Below are positions 22,952-34,402 of a stretch of DNA of 64,000 bases, one piece after another; positions within the stretch are counted from its first letter, which is position 1, and every line of letters starts with the position of its first letter. The position numbers and the translations under genes are program-made. A model generated the notes under the pieces. It worked only from the letters and a program-made list of their open reading frames with translations. It was not told where the DNA came from and searched no databases. Source of the DNA: Cryptomeria japonica. Taxonomy: Eukaryota > Streptophyta > Pinopsida > Cupressales > Cupressaceae. The stretch is taken from the NCBI RefSeq assembly GCF_030272615.1, contig NC_081411.1:186768949-186832948 (forward strand), in the 5' to 3' direction.

Positions 22952-25900
22952 TCATACTACTACTCCCCCTTTGGCATCAATGACAAAGGTTGTCAAGATG
23001 TCAGTAGAGTTGTAGTCTCGACCTTGTAACTGGGTGGTTACAATTTGAAAAAGATCTGCCAAAATTAAGTTTATACTTTCCATAAACTTCTTGTTTTCCT
23101 TTATTGTTGTCTCTGTTCTTTGAACTGTACCAGTGAGGTGTTGCATATGCTCTACCAGTGTTCTTTGTCCCTGTACTAGTGCCTCAGATATTTCCTTTTG
23201 TAATGATGCTAGATAGTCCAATCTTGGACTCATTATTAGTCTCAAATTCTTTGCCTTATTTACTATTCTCTCCTTTTCTCTGTCTAACTTAAGTAACTCT
23301 TCCTCAAAACTTGTTATCCTTTGCTCAAAAACTGATAATGTATCAAGTGAGTTAACAAAATTATCTGCAAGTTTATTGATTTCATCCTGTACCTTTCTCA
23401 TTTTCTTATCTATGTCTACTATTAAAAAGTTTCTCATGGAAGTATCTTTGTATAGAGTTTTAAATTCCTTCAATAAGTTACATAGTTCTGGTAGAAGTGT
23501 GTCAAATTCCCTAGTACACTTCTTTATCTGATCTTCAAAGAATTTTTACTAATCAATTTCTAACTTATCCTTCAATGCCTCTTCCTTTATTTGCTCAACA
23601 GTCATTGTGTTCTTAGTGATGTATTTACACAAAGTGTCAAGTTGGCTTAAAGAATCCTTATTGTCTGTGTTACAGTTAGGAGCTATCATCTTTAAAAGTG
23701 GAATTGTGTCACCTATAGCTTTATAATCCTGTGAACTACAATCTGTTATCCTTTTGATGGAGTCCAAAAGTACTTCAGTTACATTTGCTGATTTGTAACC
23801 TATTGAGGAGGAACCAACATTCTGAATTCTGCTGGTGGAGGAAGTAACCAAGCTTGTAGTGACCTTTGGTAGGTCAATCTGTGTTTCCATTTCTTTAAGC
23901 AATGGTTTTTTATCTTCTCCTATTGTCGGTGGCACTGTTTCCATGTGAATTTGTTCCTAATTTGGAGCCTGTTGCTCTGCTTGTCTCTCTATTTGTTGCT
24001 TTGTTTCAGTCTCAGTCTGAGTCTCTACCTGTTGCTCTGTGTTATCAACTTCAACTTTTCTTTCAGTATTGTCAATGCTGTCAGTTGTCGATGGCTCATT
24101 AGCCATATCTGTCTTGCCAGTTGTATCTTTGTCTATCATAATGTTGACCTTTTGTGTATCAAAATCAACTTTGTATAGTACTTCAGGATTAGGATTTGTA
24201 TCCTCTATGTCCATACTCTCATTTGCCAGTTGATCTTCAGTAGTTGTTACCGGTGATGTAATTTGAGGCGGTGGGAGTAAGTTGTCTTTTACTTTGATAC
24301 TCAGAGGTCCACCAACCTTTCCTTTTCCTTTGTCCTTCTCCTTCTGGTATACCTTTATTGGTTTGGGGTTCCTATACTCTTCCTATTTTTATTTCTTAAC
24401 AAGGAATATGTCCCATGCATTTTTTATTTCCTCTATTACTTCATTCACCCTTCCAACCATTAGTACAATATGTCAGTGTGCAGTAGAGAATACTGATCGG
24501 TTGGCTTCTGCAATTAAGTCATCTATCTCCTTAGGTGAGTTTACTGGATAAACAACAAATAACTTTTCAATTTTGATTTTCTTATCAAGCTCTACAACAG
24601 CTTGTCTTCTTTCTTCCAGTCTTTTGAACACTTCATCTGGTAGTTCATCTACAACTTCCATTAAGAACATCTTATAGATGTCCATGTGTAAAATAACACT
24701 ATTTTCAACTTGCTCTTTTTCATCTGCTGACAGTGTATCATAGACTTTTCCTATGTTCTTGAGTTTCTTTTCCTCTGTGATTTCATTTAGCAATTTGTCA
24801 AGAGGGGCCATGTTTTGTTTAGTCTTCTTCTTCTTTGGTGTCAACTTTTTCTTTGGTGTTGTCTTTCTAACCGGAGACCTCATTGCCTGTTGTTTTTGTC
24901 TAGTCCTTCTAGGCGAGGGTGTGGATGTCGGTGAAGGATCCCTTTTCCTTACAACTCTTTTGAAAGTTGCAGGCATGTCACTCTCCAAAGAAGTAGCTAC
25001 CGGTGATAGGTGAGTCTCAGGCTGTAGAGTTCCTAACTCATCCTCAGTGACACCGGTTTGTTTCAGTACATCTTCTTTAAAAGCCTTAGCTTGTCTAGAA
25101 CCTCTTCTCACAACCGCTTCAACCTTTTTCACTCTCTCCTTAGATTGAATTTGACTTTCTATGGTCTCAGCACTACCAAATACTTCTTCCTTTGGTTCAT
25201 TTGGTGCTTCCAGAAGTGCTTTAGCATAAGTCTCAATTATATGATCATCGATCTCATAACCCATCTCTATTACCCAAATTGTTCTTAGGATGACTGCTTC
25301 CATCCAGATCTCATCCTTTTTTATCACAAAACATATTTCATCCTTGTATTTGTTGACAATCTTTTGTGATTGTCTAATTCTTTTGTTCATCCTAACCTTT
25401 AGTGCTTGAAAATAGTCATGAATATTCTTTTCTTTGTTTTCACCCATGTTGTTGAATAGGTCTGTTAACTATTTTCTTACCGGTATATCAAATCCAAGGT
25501 TCTTATTGCCTATACCAAGAACCTGTTTGGTTATGTGTAGCATCAAGAATACAATTAGATTTCCAAATCTAAAATTTCCTTTTTTATCCTTCTTGATTTT
25601 GCCTAAGTTATCAATCAACTCATCTTTTAACCATTCACATACATCAATTTTTACATTGTCTTTAACCATGTCATAAGCACTCTTAATGCATAAACTGGAA
25701 ACTGAGTTAAGTCTATTTGCATGAGTTGCTTTGTACCCTAAAATCATGCTAACAAATCTCACATTTATATCAGTCACATCATTAACCCTCAGAGACCTTT
25801 TGTCTAATGTTGCACCAGTTAAGTTCATTACTAGGTCATTGGAGACCTCTTTAGTCTTGTTTGGTCTGTTACCGGTGGAGGGTAACCTTGTTACTGCTTT

Positions 25901-26311
25901 CACAGCTTCCTTTGTAATTTTGTGAACTGAATCAAGCCAAAAGAATGAACCATGTACCCTGCTTAAAACTATCCTAATCACTTCCTTGGGAAATTTAGGA
26001 ATGCAGAGGATTTCAGTGTATCCTACGATTTCAACAACTTTATGTTGAGGTTTTACATTTCTGGAGTCATCACATATAATAGTCTTATACATGTTTGTAA
26101 TTTCCTCATCTCCTAATTCCTCTATGTTGCAATGAATGTATATTCTGGGATCATCTGCAAAAACAACTCCTTTTGGAATTTGGGAAAAAGCACCTACATT
26201 GTCATCTTTCTTAGCTACCTCGGGAACTAGCTAAAATATGGGCCTAGGGCATTTTATAACCTCGACTACTATAGGGTTCGCTATGAATTTAGGTGCAGAG
26301 GAGGATGCCAT
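22952..26311 (-). pseudogene. NA-1 ORF2: ~1,119-residue protein of unknown function, stop-riddled
   Basis: From MASSSAPKF at 26311 the frame stays in register for 1,120 codons to 22952. At least eight in-frame stops interrupt it, for example at about 26232, 25466, 24473, 24390, 23957 and 23549, but no frameshift. Order: residues ~1-290, a mostly helical domain (VHGSFFWLDSVHKITKEAV, SNDLVMNLTGAT, FRFGNLIVFLMLHITKQV); ~290-450, helical (NIHDYFQALKVRM, WMEAVILRTIWVIEMGYEID); ~450-530, basic Ser/Pro/Lys linker (TPSPRRTRQKQQAMRSP, KKKLTPKKKK); ~530-640, helical (LNEITEEKKLKNIGKVYDTL, VVYPVNSPKEIDDLIAEAN); then an acidic Gln/Thr-rich stretch; ~790-1,119, coiled coils. No catalytic motif or known family. 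Compared with NA-2 it has a small insertion near residue 25 that contains a stop. Its role in packaging or integration is open. Confidence 0.85.
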
Positions 26312-26616
26312 GATGATAAATACCTTTTTCTGCCTTTGGATGGATTGATTGCTGAAGTGCTTTGCCTCTTTTCTTGAAATGCCTTAGCTCTACAAATTTC
26401 ACGCTCTTTGAATGTTTGAAATTTTGGTGAAATGAAATGGAGCCAAAACCACAAATTTATAATATTTATTTGCCATCTACCACATTTAATGTATGTCGGT
26501 TAAGTAGTCACTTAACATATCTACCGATATAGAAGTAATTTCCAACTTCTCACCATTAACTGAGGGAATTATAGCATATGTCTCATTTGATTGCCAAACC
26601 CTCAAGAAAATTTTCT

Positions 26617-27795
26617 TCAATTTGATGAAGAGCTTCCTGCTGGTGGAATATTACTCTATCCTATCATTGGAGTGCTACTTTGTCCTTCCGATGGAGTGTT
26701 GATTGGTTCTACTGGTGGAGGAGTATTCCCAACAATATTTAGGTCTGACTTTCTAATCCATTGTTTTGAGAATTCTTGCTTAACCTTTTCAACTTTTTAT
26801 TTTCCTTTCAAACTAGAACTTTTGTTGTCTGTCGGTGATCCTTTACTTCTACAGAATTTTGCAATATGCCCAATCTTGTTACATGCATAACAAGTCACAT
26901 TATTTTTCTGAATATCTTTTCCAGAACCTATGTCGGTATGTGTTCTACATTGATTAGATAGGTGTCCAAATCTTCCACAAACATAACATCTCACATTCAT
27001 TCTACAATTTTCAGAGTTGTGACCAACTTTGTTACATTTTAAACATTGACCAGTGGGTGTGTTGATATTCTGATAATTTCTAGATCTACATTCATTTTCT
27101 CTATGACCATACTTGTTACAGTTAAAACATTTTCCATTACATTTATAAGCATTAGGTTTCCTTACCAGTTTTCTATGATCCTGTGTGTTTGCAGTACCAG
27201 AGCTTTCACCAACTTCAAAGCCAATTCCAAAAGTGTCACCTTTAGGTTTTTGATTCTTCAGCAAGCTACCAAGTTCTTCTAAGCTTTTCTTAAATTTCTT
27301 TTTATGTTGATTTGTAGTATCTACTTCTCTTTCTAAGACTTCTTTCTACCTCATCAGTTCATTTGAGTCATTCTGAGTGTACATCAGATTTGTCTTCAAC
27401 AAATAATTTTCATAGCTAAGTCTTGTGTTTTCATTTGTAGCATCACTTAGTCTTCTGGTCAAATCTTCTTCATTCTTCTTTCTATCTTCAATTTCTTTAC
27501 AAAATCTCATAGTCATACCCTGCATCTCATTCTTTGTTCTCATGTTCTCTTGTTTCAACTTGTTTATCATATCATTGAGAGTTTCTTTTTCATCATTCTC
27601 ATTTTGCATCTTTTCACAAAGTTCTCTTCACTTGTTTCTTGAAATAGTAAGATTTTCTTGAAGTGCCTGAATGATATCCTAAGCTGCCTTTAGATCATCT
27701 TCTAGTTTGATATTTTTTAGTTTTTCTACATCATAGTCTGAGAGAGATGCTTCTAGTTGCTTCATCAGATTTTCCATCTCTATCGGTGTCAACAT
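26617..27795 (-). pseudogene. NA-1 ORF1: coiled-coil plus four CCHC zinc knuckles (gag-like)
   Basis: Starts MLTPIEMENLMKQLEAS at 27795, about 40 bases after the primer site, and stays in one frame for 393 codons to a stop at 26617. Residues ~15-165 form a long coiled coil (LKNIKLEDDLKAA, KKNEEDLTRRLSDATNENTR). Then come four CX2CX4HX4C knuckles at about residues 205-310: CFNCNKYGHRENEC, CLKCNKVGHNSENC, CYVCGRFGHLSNQC and CYACNKIGHIAKFC. The C-terminus is Pro/Gly-rich. Multiple knuckles and a coiled coil point to a nucleocapsid-like RNA-binding protein, but no clear copia capsid fold is visible. Five in-frame stops, mostly CAG to TAG or CGA to TGA changes, inactivate this copy. NA-2 has the same protein. 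Confidence 0.88.
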
Positions 27796-27834
27796 CTTCC
27801 TCAAGTTGTTAGGCTTCTGAAAATAGAGGACCAA

Positions 27835-27846
27835 GCTCTGATACCA
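27835..27846 (-). promoter_or_regulatory. NA-1 primer-binding site
   Basis: Minus strand TGGTATCAGAGC, two bases after the 5' LTR end. It is an exact match to the plant copia initiator tRNA-Met site. Confidence 0.95.
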
Positions 27847-27848
27847 GT

Positions 27849-28651
27849 TGTTAGGATTCCCACAGATACTGAGAGGGGGGGTGAATCAGTATCTAACCGG
27901 TGACTTGAATTTCTTAACTTAAAACATGTAGAACATATTATAGCAGTGTACCGGTATGCAAGAAATAATGCAATAAACAAAATTAAAAGCATCCACATGA
28001 AAAGCACACCATAACACAAGGATTTAATGAGGAAACCTGGTGTGGGAAAAACCTTGGTGGGATTTGTGACCCACAATATTCACTTACTGGCCAATAAAAG
28101 AATATTACTACTACAAGAGGGGCCTGTACATGCAGGAAGGCCAACTGCCTAGAGCTCACTACTCAAATACAAAATAGGAAGTCTCACTGACTTACAAAAA
28201 TGGATTATACAAATCCAATGTCTTGTACTGCTTCAAAATAGCATCTATAATGCTAGATCCAGTACCGGTTTCTGCTCTGCTTCTTACATAAACCCTTAAC
28301 CTATAATTTGCATAATAGGTCTGCCATATTTTGCCTAAATATATTCCTCTTACTTACTTACAAATGTTCTATAATGATCTCTTATATATGAGTCATTATA
28401 CAATGATGCCAAGCCGGCTTACAAAGATTTTATAATAATAAACAAAATATAATATAACAAAAATCCTATCGGCCTCTGTGCCGGTATGCTTCCTTTCTCT
28501 GCCGGTGCTGGTAGCCTGAGTGTTGGTGTAGAGTCTGATCTTGCTAGTGCTGGTGTAATGCCTTGCCGGTGCCATAGGATTGTAAGGTTGCCATAAATGA
28601 CAAAACCTTCAAACACCTACAATGTCTCATTGGAGTGTGCATATGCCAACA
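27849..28651 (-). repeat. NA-1 5' LTR
   Basis: Plus-strand ends TGTTAGGATT and ATATGCCAACA. G tract plus GTGAATCAGTATC at about 27880. Minus-strand TATA box CATATATAAGAGATC at about 28378-28392. Length 803, close to its partner's 806, with scattered substitutions. Confidence 0.93.
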
Positions 28652-29297
28652 GAATGTACAGTTGAAGATGTGTGTATATAGTATTACTTTTGATGAGGAA
28701 TCTCCATCTAAGGGGGGGGATTTTGAGTTAGTGCACTTAGTTAGGGGGAGTAAGAAAAATATTATTTTTAGTCAAGAATATATTATGCCCTTTGTCCTTA
28801 ATGTCAAAGGGGAAGAGATTGCATAGATTATATATGTAGGAGAGATGCTAGTGATAGAAGGAGAGATTGCAAATATAAATATGGTGTTCCCATCAATGAT
28901 TGTTGGCAATATATGGTCATTTATTTCAACCTGATGTCTAATAGTATGTATTGTCACTAAGGAGATTATTGAAGTGTGTGTTGAGGTTTGGTAGCTTCTC
29001 AAATTATGGTTAGAATTCTCTTTTATTCCCTTGGTTTAGTCTTTGTCTTAAGCCCTGAAAATGCCTTAAACCCTAAACCCTAAACACTAGGCTTGCAAAA
29101 TCCCTTATGTCTCCTAAGTCCATTGATATGTTTTATAGTGACCAACATTAGGAGGTTTCCAATTTTTAGTTATAACTTTATGTCATTTGAGTCTCATTGG
29201 TCACTAACACCATTTCCTAGTAGCTTGCCCATCCAATTTTATTTTTATCTGTAAGTCTATGTTTTGATTTTTCCTATCTACTTAAGAAGAAAATAAA
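28652..29297 (+). other. 3' end of the interrupted + strand gag-like element, with LTR-junction-like sequence
   Basis: Continues the host of NA-1. It contains GTCAAAGGGGAAGAGATTGC at about 28801-28821 and then ATCAATGATTGTTGGCAATA (about 28892-28911). This resembles the polypurine tract plus TGTTGGCATAT start of the NA LTRs, read on the + strand. A short CCCTAAA tract lies at about 29070-29088. If correct, the old + strand element also ends in an NA-type LTR. Confidence 0.4.
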
Positions 29298-29640
29298 TGG
29301 CTAGCAAGGCTTCGAGTCCCTTTGAGATGTCAGAGCTATCAAGCCTCTGGAAGTATGCAAACCATCTAACAGATGATGAGTTCATCAAGAAGTCTGAGAC
29401 ATGTCGATACATGATGGAGCCATTTGATTGGAACGATGCATCGAGGCATCAGAGTTCTTAGATCCTAATCACACCTCTGATGTTTCATGTTGAGGACACA
29501 TGTCAAGATGGGTCCAAAGTTGAAGCAAGTCTTTGTAAAGGTTATAAGGAGACCCATCTTTTAATCCTATCCATCCATTCTTGCACAACTGTTGCAAATC
29601 AACAACATGCATTCAAATGTGGCAAATGGATACAAATATG
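29298..29640 (+). pseudogene. Start of a second + strand gag-like relic
   Basis: An ATG at 29298 opens MASKASSPFEMSELSSLW and continues KYANHLTDDEFIKKSETC before a stop near 29459; a further fragment follows in frame. The MAS-Ser/Pro-rich start resembles the MASSSAPEF start of ORF2, but similarity beyond that is weak. Parts after Copia-B (36647-37001) and after the compound LTR (39927 onward) may be its continuation. Identity is tentative. Confidence 0.35.
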
Positions 29641-29923
29641 AAAATATTTTGCATGTGAACTAGAATTAATTGTGAAGTGACTGCAGTAGCCACAATAATA
29701 ACTGTTGTAGGTTAAAAACAATATCTATAACATTTTTTTGAACCATAAAAGTGTTGGAATTCAAGAGAATGTGCTAAATTAAGCTTTGAGTAGACTTATA
29801 GAAAAAATAGGGGTTTTTTTGTGCATGATATAAAGTTGAGCTTGATTCCATTAGTAACTCAGTAAAATTATTAGATTGATACTATATCCCTTGTCATAAT
29901 TGTTTTTTTAACTAGGTTGTGAG

Positions 29924-30984
29924 TGTTAGGTCCCGGAGACAACTGAGAGGGGAGGTGGGGGTGAATCAGTTGTCAGATAAATTCAAACCAAAAACAACTT
30001 AACCAAAATTAATGCTTAATACTAGTAAACCATACTTTATGTCGATAGATAGTTTATTAGTTAATTGCAATACCGGTAAAGATTAATGCATGAAACAGAA
30101 AGACAATAACATCCACAACACATAACACCAATATTTGTACGTGGAAACCCTGTAAGTGGAAAAACCACGGTGGGAAACCTTACCCACAATCAAATGATAC
30201 TACTGTAGATAGTATGTGTATACGAATGGGGTATGCACATGCAGAAAAGCCAAGCGCTCAGAACTCACTGCTCAAACACAAATACGAGTCACACAGACTA
30301 CAATTGGATGGTTAAATCCAATGATGATGTACTACTCAAAATAGCATCTTCATATGCTGGATTCAGTACTGGTTTAGTTTTGATATGCCTTCTTCATACC
30401 TTCCTTCAATCTGAATGAAGTCTGCATGTATAACTCTTCTTATATTCAAATATACCTTGTTACAATCCTTTCCACATTCGCATATCGATCTTACTAATAA
30501 GATCTTACATGTATACCATAACCTAAGACCAATTTTAGTAGGTCGGCTCTAAAAGATATTACAATAAAATCAATTACAAATAAAACAATATCTGATGCAT
30601 GATGTCGACTCAATGCATTTACAATAACAACAAAATCATCTCCATAGTGTGTCGTGCTTGATCTGGAATAGATAAACCTATCGGTGCTTATCCTAGACCT
30701 ATTTGCCGGTAACAGCAAATATGCAAACTCAAATATACCAATGAATAAATCTACAAGACAAAGTGTCCAGACGATGTCTTCATCATAACCAAGTTTTTTC
30801 CATATCATTCCAAGTGTCAGTGAACAATATATCCTGCCTGTGTACCAGATACTGGTGATTGTGCATAAGTCACTTGCTTGCCGATGAACATTGCCAATTC
30901 TCCAAGTGTCAGTAGGCTGACCAGAGTTGATATGTGTTAATAGGTGTTGACATCAATGACAAAACCATATCCAAAATACCAACA
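29924..30984 (-). repeat. Copia-B 3' LTR
   Basis: Plus-strand ends TGTTAGGTCCCGG and ATACCAACA. Contains GGTGGGGGTGAATCAGTTG near 29955, where the G tract is split by a T, and the GGAAAAACCACGGTGGGAAA motif. Length 1,061. Confidence 0.92.
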
Positions 30985-30998
30985 ATCTCCCCCTTTGG
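30985..30998 (-). promoter_or_regulatory. Copia-B polypurine tract
   Basis: Minus strand CCAAAGGGGGAGAT abuts the 3' LTR. Further purine tracts of the same kind (GGGGGAGAGA) lie upstream near 31140-31210. Confidence 0.9.
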
Positions 30999-31374
30999 CA
31001 TTGATGGCAACACAAGATGGAAAAACCATCAAAGTGCCAAAACAGAAATGCCAAATACCAAAAACCAACAATCTCCCAAAAGAGATCATAAACAAAAATC
31101 AAAATTCAGATATAGAGAGTAATCAATCTCTCCCAAAACAATCTCTCCCCTAAGTAACAATCTCTCCCCCAAGGGATAATGTGTTTTTCCATATCAATCT
31201 CTCCTCCTTTGACATCAAATGCCAAAGTGCTACAAAAACCAAGTTAAAATACAAAATACCAACTTATTTAGTATACCAACTACTCCCCCTAAGAAGTAGC
31301 TCTCCTCATCAAAGATGGAGTAAAATATTTCTCTGTTAGTTCTGTCGGTTGATGACAAACATCAAATGTCTAAG

Positions 31375-34300
31375 TTTCTACCGATGGGGGTATGACCCCA
31401 AGCTGATCTCTAAGATATTCAAAGGTCTCTTTAGGCAAAGGCTTAGTGAAAATATCTACAATCTATCCTTTACTATTCACATAAACTAGTTTTACTTCTT
31501 TTGCTTCAACATTCTCCTTTAGAAAATATTGTTTGATAGAAACATGTTTAGTTTTAGAATGTAGTACGGGATTCTTAGATATATCAATTGTTGCAGTGTT
31601 ATCACGATAGATAGTTATAGGTTCCTTGCATTTTACCTTTATGTCCTTCAACATTTGCTTAAGCCATAATACCTGTGTATAGTTAGTTGTTGCTGCAACA
31701 TATTCTGACTTTGCTGTTGACAAAGATGTGCAACTTTGTTTCTTACTCAACCGAGAAATTAATCTGCTTCCAAGAAAAAATGCTCCGCCAGTGGTGCTTT
31801 TTCTGTCATCTACATCTCCTGCCCAATTTGCATCTGTGTATGTACATTATTCAAAGTTTTCATCTCTAGGATACCATAAGCCAAGATTTGTAGTGCCTTG
31901 TAAGTACTGAAAAATCCTTTTTACTGTTGATTCATGATTTTCTCTAGGATTACTCTGAAATCTCGAAACAATACATACTGCATTCATACTATCAAGTTTT
32001 GTTTGTGTCAAATACAATAAGCCTCCTATCATATATTTTTAACTAGTCGGATTAACAGGTGTAGATTCATCCCTTAGTGATAATTTGTCATTTGTAGTCA
32101 TAGGTGTACTTACCGATTTAGAGTTTTCCATACCAAATTTCTTTAGTAGCTCCTTTAAGTACTTAGATTGACTCAAGAATATACCTTTGTCAGTCTGTTA
32201 AATCTGCAATCCTAAAAAGAATTTTATCTCTCCAATCATAGACATTTCAAATTCTTGTTGCATTTCAATAGAAAAGTCTTTACATAATCCATCTTCTCCT
32301 CCAAAGATTATATCATCAACAAAAACTTCTATAACCAAGATGTCATCATTAGTCACTTTATAGTATAAGTTGTTGTCAGCATTACCTTTGGAAAAACCAA
32401 TCTTCAAAAGATATTTATCCAATCTATCATACCAAACTCTTGGAGCTTGCTTCAACCCATACAAAGCTTTCCTTAACCTGCAAACCATATCTTTGTTATC
32501 TGTTAAAGAAAATCCATTAGGTTGCTCAATGTAAACTTCTTCTTCAAGATCTCCATTCAGAAATGCACATTTAATATCCATTTGATATACTTTGTAGCTC
32601 TTGTGTGCTACAAAAGCCAAGAATAATCTGACTGCCTCAATTCTAGCTATCGGTGCAAAGGTTTCAGTGTAATCAATTTCTTCTTTCTGTGAGTATCCCT
32701 TACACACTAGTCTTTCTTTATTTCTGATTACCTTACCATCTTCATTAAGTTTGTTTCTGAATACCCATTTTGTTCCAATTACATTTTTTTTTAAGGCCAG
32801 GGAACTAATGTCCATATGTTATTATTTTAAATTTGATCTAATTCTTCTTCCATAGCTTAAATCCAGTGTTTATCTTCACATGCTTCATTAATTGATGTTG
32901 GTTCAATTTGAGAAATAAGACATACCTCTTCATTTGCCAGTCTTATTCTTGTCATAACTCCTTGATATTTGTTCCCAATTATCTGATCTTCATAGTGGTT
33001 CAATCTTACATACCGGGGTGTCTTTGTTTGATGTTGTTCTTCAGTTACAGTGGAATTTTCAGATGATACCGTTGTAACTGGATCTTCATTCTATACTGGT
33101 GGGTTCAATGTAGGTTCATTTGTCAGTATCTCTATTGCCGGTTCAGAGTCTATATACCTTGAAGTTCCTCTAAACTATTCATCAATTTTCACATTTGTAC
33201 TCTCAACAATTTTCTGCAATCTCTTGTTAAAACATCTATATGCCTTTCTCTTAGATGAATATCCAAGAATATTCCTTCATCACTTCTAGGATAAAATTTG
33301 CCAATATACTCATCTCTTCTAATATAGCATTTATTTCCAAATATTCTGAAATATTTAAGAGAAGGAGTAATACCAAACCATAGTTCATGAGGGGTCTTAC
33401 CGGTTTCTCCTTTGATGTGAAATTTGTTGAATGTATAGACCGATGTGCTCACTGCTTCTCTCCAATACATATGTGGTAGATTTTCTTTTGATAACATACT
33501 CCTAGTTGCATACAAGATAGTTCTATTTTTCCTTTCTACAACTCCATTATGTTGTGGTGTCCGAGGTGCCGATAATTGTCTTCTGATTCCATTTACTTCA
33601 TAGAATGTATTAAATTCCTTAGATGTAAATTTGCCTCCTTGATCTGATCTCAGACATTTGATTTTCTTACTGGTTTCATTTTCTACCATCACCTTGAATA
33701 GCTTGAATTTCCCAAGTTCTTCTGATTTTTCTCTAAGAAAAGTAACCCAACACATTCTAGAATAGTCATCAATGATTAGCATGAAATATCTATCACCTTG
33801 TAAGCTTTTAGTTCTAGCCAGACCACATAAATCAGTATGAATTAAGTCAAGAGCATAATTGGATTTTTCTGGAATACTTTTAAAAGATGCTCTAACTTGT
33901 TTTCCAAATTGACATTCCTTACATACCGGATTGTGAGGTTTAACAATCTTAGGTAAATCTCTAACTGCTTTAGTTGTACTGATTTTCACAACGCAATCAA
34001 AATTTACATGACGGAGTCTCTTATGCCATAGCCAACTTTCATCAATATGTGCTATCAAGCATGTCTTTTCATTGTTATTCAAATGAAAGATATTACCTCT
34101 AGTGGTATTACCGGTTGCAATTTCCAAACCAGTTCTATTCATAATTTTGCATTTTCCATTCTTGAATTGTAACTAAAATCCTTTTTCAACTAATTGACCA
34201 ACACTCAAAAGATTATGCTTTAAACCTTCAACATAGTAAACATTGTCAGTATATGTTTACCATCAAGAGATATATTACCTTTTCCTTTGATCAAACAACC

Positions 34301-34402
34301 TTTATCATCTCCAAATCTTACTAGACCTCCATTATATTCCTGAAAAGTCAAGAATTTACCTTTATCACTAGTCATATGATGTGAACATCCTGAATCAATG
34401 AT
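31375..34402 (-). pseudogene. Copia-B pol: protease, integrase, reverse transcriptase, RNase H
   Basis: Protease IIDSGCSHHMTSDKG directly follows the gag stop. Integrase (34142-33189, 317 residues open) has CKECQFGKQ, HTDLCG, LRSDQGGKF and PQHNGVVERKNRT, so the full D-D-E set is intact. Reverse transcriptase (32815-32198) has [47 protein letters not shown] and the FVDD box. RNase H (32032 to about 31375) is broken by a stop after VYVNSKG (31463) and others near 31750-31850. A frameshift lies near 34250 in the pre-integrase region. The relation to Copia-A is obvious at protein level. This is the better preserved integrase of the two. Confidence 0.95.

Larger units (their letters stand above)
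22000..28651 (-). mobile_element. NA-1: complete pol-less LTR retrotransposon
   Basis: LTRs at 22000-22805 and 27849-28651, with TG...CA ends, are flanked by a perfect 5-bp target duplication GAATG (21995-21999 and 28652-28656). The primer site TGGTATCAGAGC and polypurine tract are intact and correctly placed. The 5-kb interior encodes two long minus-strand frames, ORF1 and ORF2. No protease DSG, integrase, reverse-transcriptase or RNase H motif is found on either strand. I infer a non-autonomous element mobilised in trans. NA-2 is a second copy. Confidence 0.93.

Noticed and set aside
24753-25013. Plus-strand hydrophobic frames opposite ORF2 (also 47055-47516, 48462-48725)
   Set aside because: They are antisense shadows of the Lys-rich and coiled-coil coding frames on the minus strand.
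26797-27264. Possible plant pararetrovirus coat/zinc-finger region
   Set aside because: The frames lie inside a clear LTR element with primer site, polypurine tract and target duplication, and no movement-protein or reverse-transcriptase motif is present.
22000-28651. NA-1 as a Copia element that simply lost pol by deletion
   Set aside because: A second copy has the same two-gene structure, and ORF2 occupies the pol position with its own conserved frame, so it is not a one-off deletion.
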